From assembly GCA_947034895.1 (NCBI GenBank), contig OX344764.1, positions 21,948,001 to 22,012,000 of the forward strand: a stretch of 64,000 nt of DNA, written 5' to 3'. The stretch comes from Rhytidiadelphus loreus. Lineage: Eukaryota; Streptophyta; Bryopsida; Hypnales; Hylocomiaceae. Below, piece by piece: positions 48,865 through 60,900 of this stretch (position 1 is the stretch's first letter; the number at the start of each line of letters is the position of its first letter). The position numbers were made by a program, and so were the translations under genes. The notes under the pieces were generated by a model, which saw nothing but the letters and a program-made list of their open reading frames with translations, was not told where the DNA came from and made no database searches.

Positions 48865-50090
48865 AAACGATATCCACGGACCTACTCTAGTATTTTGCAA
48901 ACTTAATTTTTAAAGGAGGTACATATGACAGTGTTTTAACTGAACATTAAAAACTAATTTCCAAAATTTCAAACAAAGTTCTAAGTTTAATCACTAAAGG
49001 AGGTATTCATGACAATGTTTAACTGAACATTAGCATTTAGTCAAACCAAACACCCGTTATACAACAAATATTGGCACGTGGTGATGCACAAAACCTTTTG
49101 GCAAAGTCTAGCCTTACTGCTTTAAAGTTTTGAGTTTACAAACTGTTATCAATTCGCACAAATTGTTGGTTAGTATTCAAAAGAACAAGAAAATCAATTA
49201 GAATTTGAAAACTATCCCCACAACCCTCTTAATACCAAAGTTTTGGAGCTTGAAGCCTCCAAATTCAAGAAAGAAGTTAAGTTAACTCAAACAATAATAG
49301 AGTTAGGGGATTTCCTCCTCCTAAACTCTTGAAAATCAAAATTTTGGGGCTTGAAGCCTCCAAATCAAACAAGAAAAGAAAAGAAATCTTTGAAGGGGCC
49401 CTCTAAACCTTCAAAATATGGGAAAATAGAAAAAAATAGCCAAAATTTGGCTTAAAAGTGCTCCGACAAAGTGTCAGTAGCACAACAAGAACAACAACAA
49501 GAATGAAATAAAAGAATGAGGGCCACGAACAACCTTGAGGAAGGGCCTTATATACTCGCTTCCGGCCCCCCCCGGTAAGTTGTTCATAAATATTTTCTTA
49601 CTTTCAATCTAGATATTTTGCTAAACTAACCGAAAGTATTTTCTAAATAATCTTTGCTTAATAGGAAGGAAGGTCCTCAAGCAAGTTCCTTCTAGGCCCT
49701 ACATAGCCTTAGAATCTTCCCTAAATCAAATATTAGATTTTTCTCAAAGATATTTTGAAATTGAACCTAATTAACCAAAATAATTTACAAATTAATCTAA
49801 GGTTAGTTCTAAATTGTCTTTCTTTAATTCAAAAGATGGCTTCTTACGCAAGACAAGTATCTTGAACAAATCCAATCTTTGATTTTACAAAAGATATTTG
49901 TAAAATCAACCTAAATTAATCCCAAATTACTATACAAAAAAGTCAAACTAAGGGTTGACCCTCTCTACCTTTTGAAGGACAACTTGAAACTAAAAACAAA
50001 CTGTGCCATTGTGTTCAGAAGACTCCAATTAGCCTGAGAGATCCCTCACCTCTGCCTTCTCTGCCGTTTTAAAGTACAAATTTGAGTCAC
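48865..50090. other. No supported gene
   Basis: Moderately AT-rich DNA. A GGGGCTTGAAGCCTCCAAAT-like block appears twice (49248 and 49348) and TCACTAAAGGAGGTAT-like sequence twice (48912 and 48990). No ORF shows a domain. Confidence 0.35.
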
Positions 50091-50092
50091 AA

Positions 50093-50289
50093 CACTAGAA
50101 GAAAACTATGTTCGAATCCCTCAAAACACATCACATTGTTTCTGTTGAGTTCCCGTTCCAAAACGCAGTGCAAATGCAAAAAGACGTTGAGAAAGTGGTT
50201 CTTTGCATTTTCACTACGTTTTGAAATGGGAACTCAACCAGAACAAGGTGACGTGTTTTCAAGGATTCTAACACAATTTTCTTCTAGTG
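50093..50289. mobile_element. CACTA-type hairpin MITE, 197 bp
   Basis: It starts CACTAGAAGAAAA and ends TTTTCTTCTAGTG. The arms pair almost throughout (for example GTTGAGTTCCCGTTCCAAAACG against CGTTTTGAAATGGGAACTCAAC) around a short centre. The flanking trinucleotides are CAA and CAG, so the target duplication has one mismatch. Its termini match those of the CACTA element at 59.4 kb. Confidence 0.8.
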
Positions 50290-50311
50290 CAGTAACTTTG
50301 AACAAAAGTCA

Positions 50312-50670
50312 AAAATCTAACTTTTGGAGTTTGCGTTTTTTGATGAAACTATCTAGCTGGAGTGGTTTAGAATATTCATGGGAGTAAGAATTGACCCTTG
50401 ACTCGCTCCATTCGGACATTGTTAGCTGGTACACGAGTCAACCCGCCGCCAAGTTGTAAATTCTTGTAAAATTCGTTGTTGGTCCTAATTTTCGTACTTG
50501 GAAATGTCAAAATGTCTTCAAACTTAATAGGGCTCTTTATTGGCACACAAAACACTATTCTAATTTTTAGTGAGATTTTACCGCAACATTTGTAATTTCT
50601 AGGAATTTACGAATGCAATTTTAAGCAGTTGACTTCCCATGAAGTCATCGTGGAGTTTTTTAAAATCCCG
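50312..50670. repeat. Interspersed repeat, copy B (related to 27.58-28.1 kb)
   Basis: The same block order as copy A, including CTAATTTTTAGTGAGATTTT, but AT-richer and diverged. The element class is unknown. Confidence 0.58.
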
Positions 50671-51319
50671 AAACTTTTGGGCATTCTTCTACAAGATGTC
50701 CATAAACTAAGGGCAAAACCAAATCTCCAATAAGAATGCTATTTTTAGCAATTCCTTAATAATTTTCATCCAAGGGAGAAATTATCCTTGATACCGGGGA
50801 ATTTTGAATGATCGAACTTCGATTTGACCTCCTAGCATGCTTTGACTTAGAAAAGCACCTCTCTGTATGTTCCAATCATCATTTCCTCCATCTTGGGTTG
50901 TAAATGACTTATATTCTCAAAATTACTTATAAACAACAAACCCAATTCTTTCAAATTGAATTTTGACTAACTATGACTAGACTCTAATATTTAGCCAGTT
51001 TGTCACATTTGTACTTATAGATGTTGTACCACATGAACAAGACACTACGACTGACTAAGTTCTCTCATATCCTTTCTTCGTTCAAAATTACTAACTAACT
51101 ACCTAATTTCACTTATTAAGATCTAAAATGAGTGAAAATGTAAAGTTTTACGTGTTTCACGCATTTAAGGCCATTCCTCACTACTTTGGTAGGGACTTCT
51201 ATCAAAACTCTCAATAACCTTATTTTTATGTGTTTTTTCATATAATTAACCTAAAAACTAATAGAAAATCGCAAAAATAAGTTCAGAGTTCTAAGCGCCA
51301 ACTTAAAGGCTCATACCTA

Positions 51320-51470
51320 CACTAGTAGAAAATCTGAAATTTTTGTCATTTTGGACGCGTTGTTTTGGACAAAATCTAACAGAAATTTGTTATTTTCAAC
51401 AGATTTCTATTAGATTTTGTCCAAAACAACGCGTCCAAAATGACAAAAATTTCAGATTTTTCTACTAGTG
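51320..51470. mobile_element. CACTA-type hairpin MITE, 151 bp, TSD CTA
   Basis: Arms beginning CACTAGTAGAAAA and ending TTTTTCTACTAGTG are complementary over about 67 bp with one indel, around a 14-bp loop. CTA flanks both sides (51317-51319 and 51471-51473). It sits at the front of the DUF4218 frame. Confidence 0.92.
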
Positions 51471-51815
51471 CTAGCAAAGGAGCTAGACTTGTGTGGACCG
51501 GTAAGCGCAAGGTGGATGTATCTAGTGGAGCGGTACATGAAAGTATTGAAGAATTACGTGCATAACTTGGCACGGCTAGAGGCATGTATGGCGAAGGGGT
51601 ACTTGAAAGATGAATGCTTTGGATTTGTCACAAAGTATCTACACAGATTTGAAGCCACTCAAAGGCGAGTTTGGGATGAAGACGAAGAGTACATAGATGC
51701 CAAGGAGGTTCTTCAAGGGTCACGGAGGCCTTATGTAATGATTCTAGAGCTGAGAGACGTCGCTCATCAATATGTACTAACGAATGCGTCCGCCATACAA
51801 GATCTCGTCGTGTAA
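51471..51815 (+). pseudogene. DUF4218-domain fragment of a CACTA transposon protein
   Basis: The frame contains GPVSARWMYLVERYMKVLKN, then LARLEACMAKGYLKDECFGF and DVAHQYVLTNA. The (W)MYP(F/V)ERYMK-LK and AR-E-x-A-x-GY pattern is that of DUF4218, a domain that follows the TNP2 transposase in En/Spm-CACTA elements. The frame is open for about 115 codons after the hairpin MITE. The front of the domain is missing, replaced by the MITE and unrelated sequence. Its role is unknown; it is consistently linked to transposition genes. Confidence 0.78.
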
Positions 51816-52111
51816 GTGATTTTCTTGCAAGTCACTGTGTGTTGTCTACTTGAAGAACTTCATACAAGTGGGGAAGACTTGGTCCCTAGATTTTGAAAGT
51901 TATACTTATCTCTTGTAAAAGTAGCGCGAAAGTCGACACTCAGTCATGAATAAGTCACGTTGACACATTTAACTCAACTATGACTGTAATGCAGATTCCA
52001 TAGTCGGTAAGTCTTTAGTAACGTATATAAGGATTGGTAGTCATGTTTGAGTCATTCTTTGCGTTTGTCGAGACTTTATGTCAACTAGTCCACAGTCACT
52101 TTTCAGTAACC

Positions 52112-52734
52112 GGGTGAATGCATGGTTGGGTGGCTCACTTTTTGTGTCACAGGGCTATTTTTAGGGGGTACTTGTATGTAATGATGAAATAGACATAGTT
52201 AACTCACTTTATTGAATGCAAAATTTTGTGTATAGATAGGTAACTTTATTATGTTGAAGATTGTGCTTGATTTTTTTAAAGTTCATCTTAAATTTTAGTA
52301 GTTATGGACTTTTGAAGAATGGTTTTTGTGACATACACCTGTGTACAAAATCTTATTTGGGAGTTTTTTATAAAGAAAAAGAACATATTTTTCAAATACC
52401 AACTTACCATGTGTTGTATTTTAGGTTTAGAAGCCTAGAATTCAATCCCTTTTAAGTAAAATCATTTGTAGAAGAGTACTTATGAACTTTTAAAGTGTCT
52501 GATTTTAGCCTCTTTTTCCAAAGTTCATATAAAGGTAAAAAAAAGGTGTTTTTTTATTTTTGTTTTAAGAACTCCGTGTAACTAGAAAATCTCTAGGTGG
52601 GCTTGATGTTGAAAATTGAGTGGATGAACTTGCCAATGTATGAACATCCACTAACTCATTTTTTGTACTAAAAAACCTATCAATATATGAACTCCTAGTG
52701 TCACCTAGTGAGCCACCCAACCATGCATTCACCC
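52112..52734. mobile_element. 623-bp element with perfect 28-bp TIRs, TSD AACC
   Basis: GGGTGAATGCATGGTTGGGT then GGCTCACT at the left end is repeated exactly in inverse at the right end. AACC flanks both sides (52108-52111 and 52735-52738). The interior is AT-rich with no domain. It lies between the DUF4218 and DUF4216 remnants. I do not recognise the superfamily. Confidence 0.72.
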
Positions 52735-52969
52735 AACCGAGTTGTGGTGACTGGTAGCGTGTTTCATTACCGATGTGAATAACAATGCCACAGCACGATA
52801 TATGAAACTAAGTAATTGCGTCTAGTGTTGAATATTGTATGTCCGTACTGTTTGGAGAAAATGAAGAACATAATCAATTGTAGATCTGAGTGTTCCATTG
52901 CTAGCTCCATGGATCTAAAGGACTATCCAAGAGGCGGAAATGGATCTACAAAATCCGGAGAACATGGAT

Positions 52970-53586
52970 ATTTTCTTGCTAAGTAAGAAACCAGCCCAAA
53001 GAGCCACTCACTACAAACGCCTCGCAGCCTTCGGTAACCACTTTTGAGTGGAGGATGACAACACCGACCACTTGATCAGTTACAACAACGGAGTAGCTTC
53101 CACGTTCCAACAACCATCCGGAGCCTTAGTGGAGACGTCTGTGAACTATGTAGGAGTTCTAAAAGACATACTTGAGCTAAACTATGATGCATTGAATACA
53201 AAGATCATTTTACTGCGTTGTGAGTGGATAAAAACTCAAGATAATCGAGGTAATTCAACATATACCAAAGACGAGGCAGGTTTCCTTGTTGTCAATTTTT
53301 GGCACAACTACCCCGCATGGCAGAGCCATTCATCTTCCCAAGCCAAGTTACCCAAGTATTCTTTTCTGACATCATCGAAAAACCTAGTTGGAAAGTGGTG
53401 TTATGTAAAGAAGCTAGATCAAGACGTCAAGTTGTAGAGACGGTGGACGTGTTCATCACAACTACAGTAGAGAGTCCGGGGCTAATTGCTCCACAAAGTT
53501 TTCTAATCCCACACCAAACAGTGAACCTAATTGGAGCTATAGAGCTGTCAGCAGAGGAGAATGTATTAGCACAAGAAGGCTTCTAG
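52970..53586 (+). pseudogene. DUF4216-domain fragment of a CACTA transposon protein
   Basis: The frame begins with LLSKKPAQRATHYKRLAAFG, then a TGA at about 53045, then continues through GVASTFQQPSG, NYVGVLKDILELNYDAL and EAGFLVVNF. A one-base frame change near 53300 is needed to reach EPFIFPSQVTQVFFSDII and PSWKVVLCKEARSR. YVGVL-(D/E)I-(E/K)-(D/N)Y and SQ(V/A)-QVF(F/Y) are DUF4216 hallmarks. The C-terminal piece LIGAIELSAEENVLAQ matches a remnant at 60.7 kb. One stop and one frameshift make it non-functional. Confidence 0.76.
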
Positions 53587-54742
53587 TGTGTTGCAGATGT
53601 GTAAGTGGTATTCCACATATTGCAAAATTTTCAACTGAATTGATTTGTAATTTGCTTCAGTCACATATGTGTCCATAGTCAGCTTGTCCATGTTGTTTGG
53701 TGTAGGCAGAGGATGCAGAAGTGCACTTGAAAATCTATAGGAGTACTACAATTGTCTCCCCAAAAATGTGAACAACACATACAAGTGTGTAATCATTGTC
53801 CAGTTGCAAAAAAGTGGCCATGAAGTTGCGCACAAGTAGACACGCAATGGTGTAGAATGTAATACAAAAGTCTAATTGCATGGCTTCACTTCATCTCTGA
53901 CAATGTCGATATTTTTCCGAGTCCATCTTGCATTAGCATGTCTCCACATGTCTGAAATCCACCCCCATTGGGGCAGTTCGCGCATCTGGCAATACATTAG
54001 TTGAAGACAACCGTAGTTGAGATTTCACTTCCCAATTGATGTGGATAATGAACCAAACACTAACCAGTCTGTGTCAAATCTTTGACATTCAAAGTCCTTA
54101 GATGTGGATATCTCATGTGACGCTATAATTGCACTCCTCCCTAGCCATGCATGAATTTCTCTTCCCTAGATTCCTTTAGTACCAGTTTTGGACAGTGTAC
54201 AACTGTACAAGGTCGGTGGTTAATCTTGAACGCCCTACCAAAGGAGCAGTTACGTTGGAGTGGAAGTCTAGTGGTAACCTTATCCAAGACTTTGGTGTGC
54301 ATTTCACTCCCCTACAACTACCTTACAACTGAAGTAGTCATACTTCAGTCGAGTGCGTAGCCACATCCCTGCCCTTTTCTGTAGTCATTGTCCACGTAGC
54401 AGCAGTGCCTTGCTCATCCCCATCCCCCTGCTCAAAAAATTCCTACATCGTCTCACAATCACATTTCAGTCAAGACCTAGTTGATCTAAGTACCAATCTA
54501 TGACTACAAAGCTGGCGAGGCATCAACTGGCAATTTCAATCTGTTTTGGAACGTTAAATCGTGGATGATGGTAAAGCCTTGTAGCTTCTTCATCTGCTAG
54601 TCACCTTCTATGACTAAAATATGACTCGGTCTCCAAAAATCCACCCGGCCGTGTGCAATTAGGGAATTTTAGTCGCATTTTAGTGAAACCGGACTTTTAG
54701 TCATAGAACTCTAGTTATAGTGAACCCCAATTTTTTGTAGTG

Positions 54743-56450
54743 TAATTTGAGCTCGAGGAATATCTTCAAGTCAATGGCTGCATTAAAAGGTCCAACCGCT
54801 TTGTGAGTTCAAAGACAATTCATGGAAGGATGTGTCTCCTTTCTTGTGCAGCCCTTGTCCTTCTTTGCTTTTCCAAGGACTTGAGAAATAGTCCCCACCC
54901 AAAAAAAAGGAGATTTCAGAAAATTAAAACTAACTTGCACACTTCCAAGAAAAAACACATAATTAGATGCTAGAAGTTTTTGGATTCGTACCAAAAGACA
55001 AGGTACCCTTTTTTTGTAATTCAAATTGAAGACTTGATGGATGAATTTTAGAATTCTTCAAATAGAAACTAAAAGGGTTTGGAGTTCAAAAAACAAATGA
55101 AACATAAGTTATATTTTGTAGAGTTCTAATTCAATGGGTTTACTTTTGATAATGGGATCTACAAGGGTTTGGAATTCTCATCATTAACATATTACAATGT
55201 ATTCAAATGTAGTTCAAAGATTATTTTTGAAAATAGAGGCTATAAGGATTTGGAAAGAAAACAAAGGTTTGGAAGCAAGTTTAAAACTTTGGTCTTGTTA
55301 CTGGATGCTACAAGGGTTTGGATTTCAAATCAAAGAGAAGTTTTGTTTTATTTGGTTATACTAGAAGGTTTTATTGTGTTTGTTAGATTGTTGCTACAAA
55401 TGTTTAAAATTCAAATCAAATACAAGTTAAAATGTTATGTGCTCATACTTCAAGAGCTTCAAGTTGTAAGTACGGGTTATAAGGGTTTGGAAATCCCTTC
55501 AAATACAAGTTAATATTTTTGGGTTCTACTTCAAGGGTTCATTTGTATTAAGGGAAGATACTAGGATTGGGAATTGAAACCTTAGTGAAATTATTTTATA
55601 TTTGGTTAGGATTAAAGGGTTTTAGGGTTTACTTTTGTAAGTACTATGTAGAGGGCTAAAGGCTACAAGAATTTTGAATGCCTATGAAATACAAGATATA
55701 GTTCTTGGTGATTCAAGTTGCAAGGTCTACTTCTATAATCAAAGGCTACAAGGGTTGGATAAGCATGTTTAAAGATAGAATGGAAAATCTTTAGTTTAGT
55801 TCAAGGGTCAATATTTGTAATTAGCAATTACAAGTTATATTTTATGTAATTGGAAGATAAAAATCCTGCAGGGGTTTAAGGGTTGTCATCAATTTTAAGT
55901 TACTTGGTTTTTGGATTTGAGTTCAAACATTCAATGCTTCATTTTGGTAACAAGAGTCTAATTATGTTTGGATTTAGGAATAGAAATGAAATACCTCTTC
56001 TTTTATTTTTTATTTTATGTTGTTTTGCAAAAAAAAATTGGATACTAGAATTGTTTTGGAATAAAATCGAATACAATTTGTTTTCTTTTTGGATTCAAGT
56101 TAAATGGTACCTTTGATGATTGTAATCTAGACATCTACTTATGTTTGGAATTCAAGTAAAGTAAAATCGATTTTGCACTTGCATAAAAGTTCAACGTTTT
56201 TGGGTTTGGTAATAGGAATATAAGATAATACATCAAGTTTTCAACCTCTAAAATCCTACTTCAATTTGAGCTCACCATGAGCAATGGAACTCTTTAGCAC
56301 TAATTTTAATTAACATATCTCATATGTGTTGTTGTACCTCCTACCACCTCATATGCATATAAATATATAATGAACTTCCATTTCTACTCTCAAATGCAAA
56401 ACAAGATGATATGTTATTTTTAAATTTTTCTTGGATATTGTATGTAATTG
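54743..56450 (-). mobile_element. Inverted internal fragment of the hAT-like family
   Basis: From the CACTA end onward the sequence is the inverse of the hAT element's interior: AATATCTTCAAGTCAATGGC and GGACTTGAGAAATAGTCCCC match 39.48-39.64 kb in reverse, and 56.35-56.41 kb matches 36.79-36.86 kb in reverse. It lacks the GC-rich repeats and both termini. A large internal deletion relative to the 35.8-kb copy is implied. ORFs here are not protein-like. Confidence 0.7.
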
Positions 56451-56824
56451 AATTTTTTTTCCATATCTAGCCACAGGATATTGTATTAGACTAGTATAAA
56501 AATGTTTGGATGAAATTTAAGAAAATTTGAGCAAGTAGATCACAAAATAGTTTTGTTCAACACTTCAACCCCTCAAGGCCTAACAATGTTTTGACAATGG
56601 AATTTTCCAATGAATCTTCCCACTTTGATATTTTATAGCGTATGGGGTGTATTTGAATTTTTTAATAGAAGCGTACAAAAAAGAATCCTACTATGTTTAG
56701 GATAGTAGGATGTGTGTAATTAATTATACTAATATTGATTGTTGGATTTTTAGCTTATAACAATTTCGGATGATGAATAGTGGAGGCAAAAAATAGTGGT
56801 TATTCTATGAATTCATTCTTCATG

Positions 56825-56902
56825 CACTATAACAAAAGTTGGTAAAAAAGAACCGCACTCAAAATCGAGTGCGGTTCTTTTTTACCAACTTTTGTTATAG
56901 TG
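56825..56902. mobile_element. 78-bp perfect CACTA hairpin MITE, TSD ATG
   Basis: CACTATAACAAAAGTTGG followed by TAAAAAAGAACCGCACTC is matched by its exact inverse around a 6-bp loop. ATG flanks both sides (56822-56824 and 56903-56905). With 36-bp complementary arms it is among the smallest elements of its kind. Confidence 0.9.
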
Positions 56903-56909
56903 ATGGCAA

Positions 56910-57985
56910 GTTGGCTAAATGAGTACATGCTTCAAAAATTTTAGAACTATACAATATAACTATACAACTTTCCCGAAACAATCCCACCCTACACTCTTAA
57001 TTTACACTTTACAGTAAAAATTATGGATTATTCTAATACATATTTTGTAATTCATATGATTTTATTTCCACCTTTACCTTTAAGAAATCAGAATAATTTT
57101 ACTTTTATTCCTAAATTATTGGAAAAACACAAAATAAATAGAAAATTTATTTTTGTACTAGCAAAATGTATATAAATTTTGTATATCAATTACATAAAAG
57201 GATTCATTTGGTTTCAACTTCAAGTTGAGGGTGGAGTTCAACTTCAAGTTGTTTGATGTGGTTGTTTTGGCTGTGAAAAATAAAATAAGCAATTGGAATT
57301 TTTTCTTGCTGACCTCCATTACTACTTGCACTTCCCTCCAAAATTTCAAATTAATTGAATTGTTTTTCTATTTTGCTCATTTATGATTTTATGTTCATTT
57401 TTTGCAACAGAAATGATAACAATAAAAAACGTTCGCAAATAAAATTGCAATTTCTCTAAGTGATATAGAATTCAAAGTTTTAAGCAGTAAAAATACCAGA
57501 TTGTTGTTTGAGCTAAAATAAGAAGTTTCACCATTTTTGGATGGATCAAGTCATTAAAAGGTTAACGTATACCTTCATACATAAACATTAATGTTAATAC
57601 CTATTTATATACATACAGTAATATTAATACATATACATTAACATGAATATATACCTTCATACACTCAAATGCACTTATTCTTAGGCCATGAGTACATCAT
57701 TACATCCACATATCACACATGTCATATGATGCAAAGGAATTCAACAATTGAATATATGTATTTCATATGCATCATGTAGTATAAAAATAAAAAAATATAC
57801 AACACTTTTTCCACAATAAAATATGCATATCCACGAGTCTTTGTCTAATACTGTTTGTATTATCAAACTACCAAAGTAGCAATTCTATAAGTCTCGATAA
57901 TGATAAGTGCCAATGTCTATAATTGTATATGCAAAATAAGCTTTACTAATTAGTAATTACTAGTTTACCACACTAAAAAATGCAC
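56910..57985. other. AT-rich, no gene
   Basis: No motif-bearing ORF. 57.55-57.68 kb holds ATATACCTTCATACA and TTAATACATATACATTAACA near-repeats. Confidence 0.4.
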
Positions 57986-57999
57986 TCAGTTGATGTTCA

Positions 58000-60900
58000 T
58001 TGGACTATTTGCAGTGCCACTAGGTCTAGCCTCGTCGTCGTGTGCGCCGTGTTGCATTGGAAAATCTTTGTTAGAGCCTAATTGAAGTCTACAAACCGCA
58101 AACCGAGTTCTCTTCGTTGGTCCGTCTTCTTCCAGAATGGCCCTCATGATTTGCGATTGCTTGAGACTCCAGAACTTGGTGTGTATCCGGGCTATGTTGT
58201 TCAAGCAGAAAATCCAACCCTTCGTTTATGAAAGTTTCCCTCCACTCAAATTTTGATAATTGAACAAGCTCTGCGGGGTTGGGCATGTCAGGATCCTCCC
58301 CAATACGAACACCGTTGTCATCGGTGACATGGACTCCATCAACACCCCATAACCATTGCCTAGGGTGAGGTCCAAATTGAAATTTCTTTTCAATCTCGTT
58401 CCAATGTCCATTGAAGCATTGAAAGAAAAAATTTCATCGTCCTTGGCTATGATTGTCTTTCATCGGAATCAAATGGTGGTAGACTTGGACAATTTGATTT
58501 GGGTTAGTCTTCCAACCACATTCAGTAGTAATTGTGTCTTGTCCAATGACCTCATTTGCAATTTCCAACTCTACACCAAGTTTGTTCTCCACATTCTACC
58601 ATGATCTGGGGCATTTGTGGCATTGTATTCTCAATGTGGTGGCATATATGGGACCAAGCCAAACAACTCGTACAAGCGCTAACCTTGTGGAAGGGAGCCT
58701 TGCACATTGTGCACCAACGATGGACAATCATGAAAACTAATGAGGCAAAATGGGTGGTATACGTGGTTGCACGTGTCCAACTTGTATTCCACCTTCAGGG
58801 CCAAATGGATTCATACAAAGGGGACATACGGTCCCGTCATGCACAAAACTTGAAGGATTTGGTCACTTCAACAATGGGTGGCCTTTGTAGTCGACCTTTG
58901 ACCCAAGCTAGTTTTTGTAATCCCAATTGTGTTTGGACCAATCAATGATTGTTTTTCCACCATCAAACTTGATGGTTGCCATATTGGGATTGAAAAGATC
59001 ATCTACAAGGGCCCATGAAGTCAAGCCAAACACCCTTTCTTGATTGTGCTGACTATAGTAGTAGTCCAATTTCTTGAACTCTACTACCAGTTGTCGAGTC
59101 TTGTTGACGATGAACACGCATGCCAACTTGCATTGGTAATATTTCTCCACCAAGGCATGCAAACGGCTTTGTAATTTTTGGTTCTTGCTTCGCAAGTCCT
59201 TGAGTTCAAAGCTGTTGTCTATAACCATGCCGCCAACTTCAGTTTGCATTGGTATGTTGGCGGTGGCAAGTACTTCGTCAAAGGCCAATGAATCTTCTTG
59301 TGTAGACATGGCAGCATCACCTAGAGCATTTTGAATTGGAATTTGAGAATCCCGAGGAGGTCCTTGTGCATGTCCTTGTGGATCCTAACCTTCGTTCATC
59401 ATTTGTGCTGCTTGTAGAGCTCGTTGAAGCTCTTCTATCACTAGAAGAAAATGACAGGTTTTGCAACTACAAAGAGCAACTAGTTTTTAGTTGCATCGGA
59501 CATTTGCAACTAGTGAGAATCTGGAGGGCCCCAGTTGCTATGGACAAGTTTCTAGTTGCACCATAGTTGCAAGGCAAAACGTTTTAGTCCCGCATTTTGT
59601 AGCTTACTTGGAACTTCATTGATGCGCTTTATGACGTGGTTGCCTATGTGGTATTCACTTTTGTTTGAGGTCGATAACTAAGTTGCAACTTGTTTGTGAC
59701 TTCGTTGCAACTTTGATGCGATTGGTCTGCTACTTCATTTCAACTACTTCACAATTGCTTTAGGTATATATTTGATTATTGGACAATGATTATGGGACAA
59801 TGTAAGCAGTTTGCGATTCATTTACGACATGTTTGTCACTTCTTACCAACTGGTTTGCAACTAGGTTATGACTTTTCTATTACTATTGTGATTATTTTAT
59901 AGGATATGTACAACTTTTTTGTAACTTTTTTGCGACTTATGAATCATGAGTACAACTTATTTGCAACTACTATGCATCTTGATGATACATTTGTGCAACT
60001 TGTAATCGACTGCATACAAGTGTTTTACAAATCATTTGCAATTGATGGTCAACTAGTATACTCATAATGTCTTATACAACATATTATACACAATATATCA
60101 TACATAATACAACACATATAGTAAACCATACAATATACACTATATATCATACAATACTCACCATATTGGACAATTTTGTTAGGTAGCTCCAAAGGCCACT
60201 TATTGTGATTTTAGGGTGTTAAGAAGACAAATTATTTATACAAGTGGGGTGGCAGGAGGTATGACAAATGATATGGGATATATAAAATGCAGGAATTATA
60301 TTAAAGTAAAATTTCAGACCGCATTTAAACATAGTAGATTGTTTTTCTTTTAAAAACTTCAAACTTTTAAAAGTTGGAAAAACAAACAACCTTTTATCTC
60401 CAAAAATCCATTTAATATTTCAAGTCTTTAATCAAAATTTATAAACAAAATTTCAAAGAAAAATTAGAAAAAAAAAATTCTTTGACATTTTTCTTACATC
60501 TTCTTTAAATTTGTCCATCGTCATTGTATATGGCGAATATGAAAATATGTTATAAAAATATTATTTTTTAGATGATGCAAGGAAAAAAGGTTGAAAAGTA
60601 GTATTAATTAAAAGAAACTTGTGCTCAATAGAAATTTGTAAACACATCAAATGTGTTTGTCAACATCATTATTTAAGCTTCTAGTTTGACTATTCCAAAA
60701 GATGTGCCCCCTCTTCCTCCTGTTCCATCTTTGGTTGGAGCCATAGAGTTATCCAAAGAAGACAATCTCTTAACATTTGCAACATATTTAAATTTTTGCA
60801 ATCCATTTTGTTATTCTCAAATTTGAAACTATCTTTGTATTGTTCTTTAGTTCAAAGAGACTTCATATACAGATGTATTATATTTTGTGAAAGAAAGAAT

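Larger units (their letters stand above)
51471..54742 (+). mobile_element. Degenerate autonomous-type CACTA element, right part
   Basis: It holds DUF4218- and DUF4216-related coding remnants in the order known for TNP2-bearing plant CACTA elements. It terminates at 54742 with TTTTTTGTAGTG, the inverse of a CACTACAAAAAA terminus. The last 700 bp have GACTA/TAGTC motifs in both directions. The right flank is hAT-family sequence, so it inserted into a hAT copy. The TNP2 transposase and the left terminus are not visible, so the left limit is set at the edge of the hairpin MITE and is approximate. Confidence 0.7.

Noticed and set aside
50105..50120. GTTCGAATCCC resembling a tRNA T-arm
   Set aside because: It lies inside the arm of a CACTA hairpin MITE and no acceptor, D or anticodon arms fit around it.
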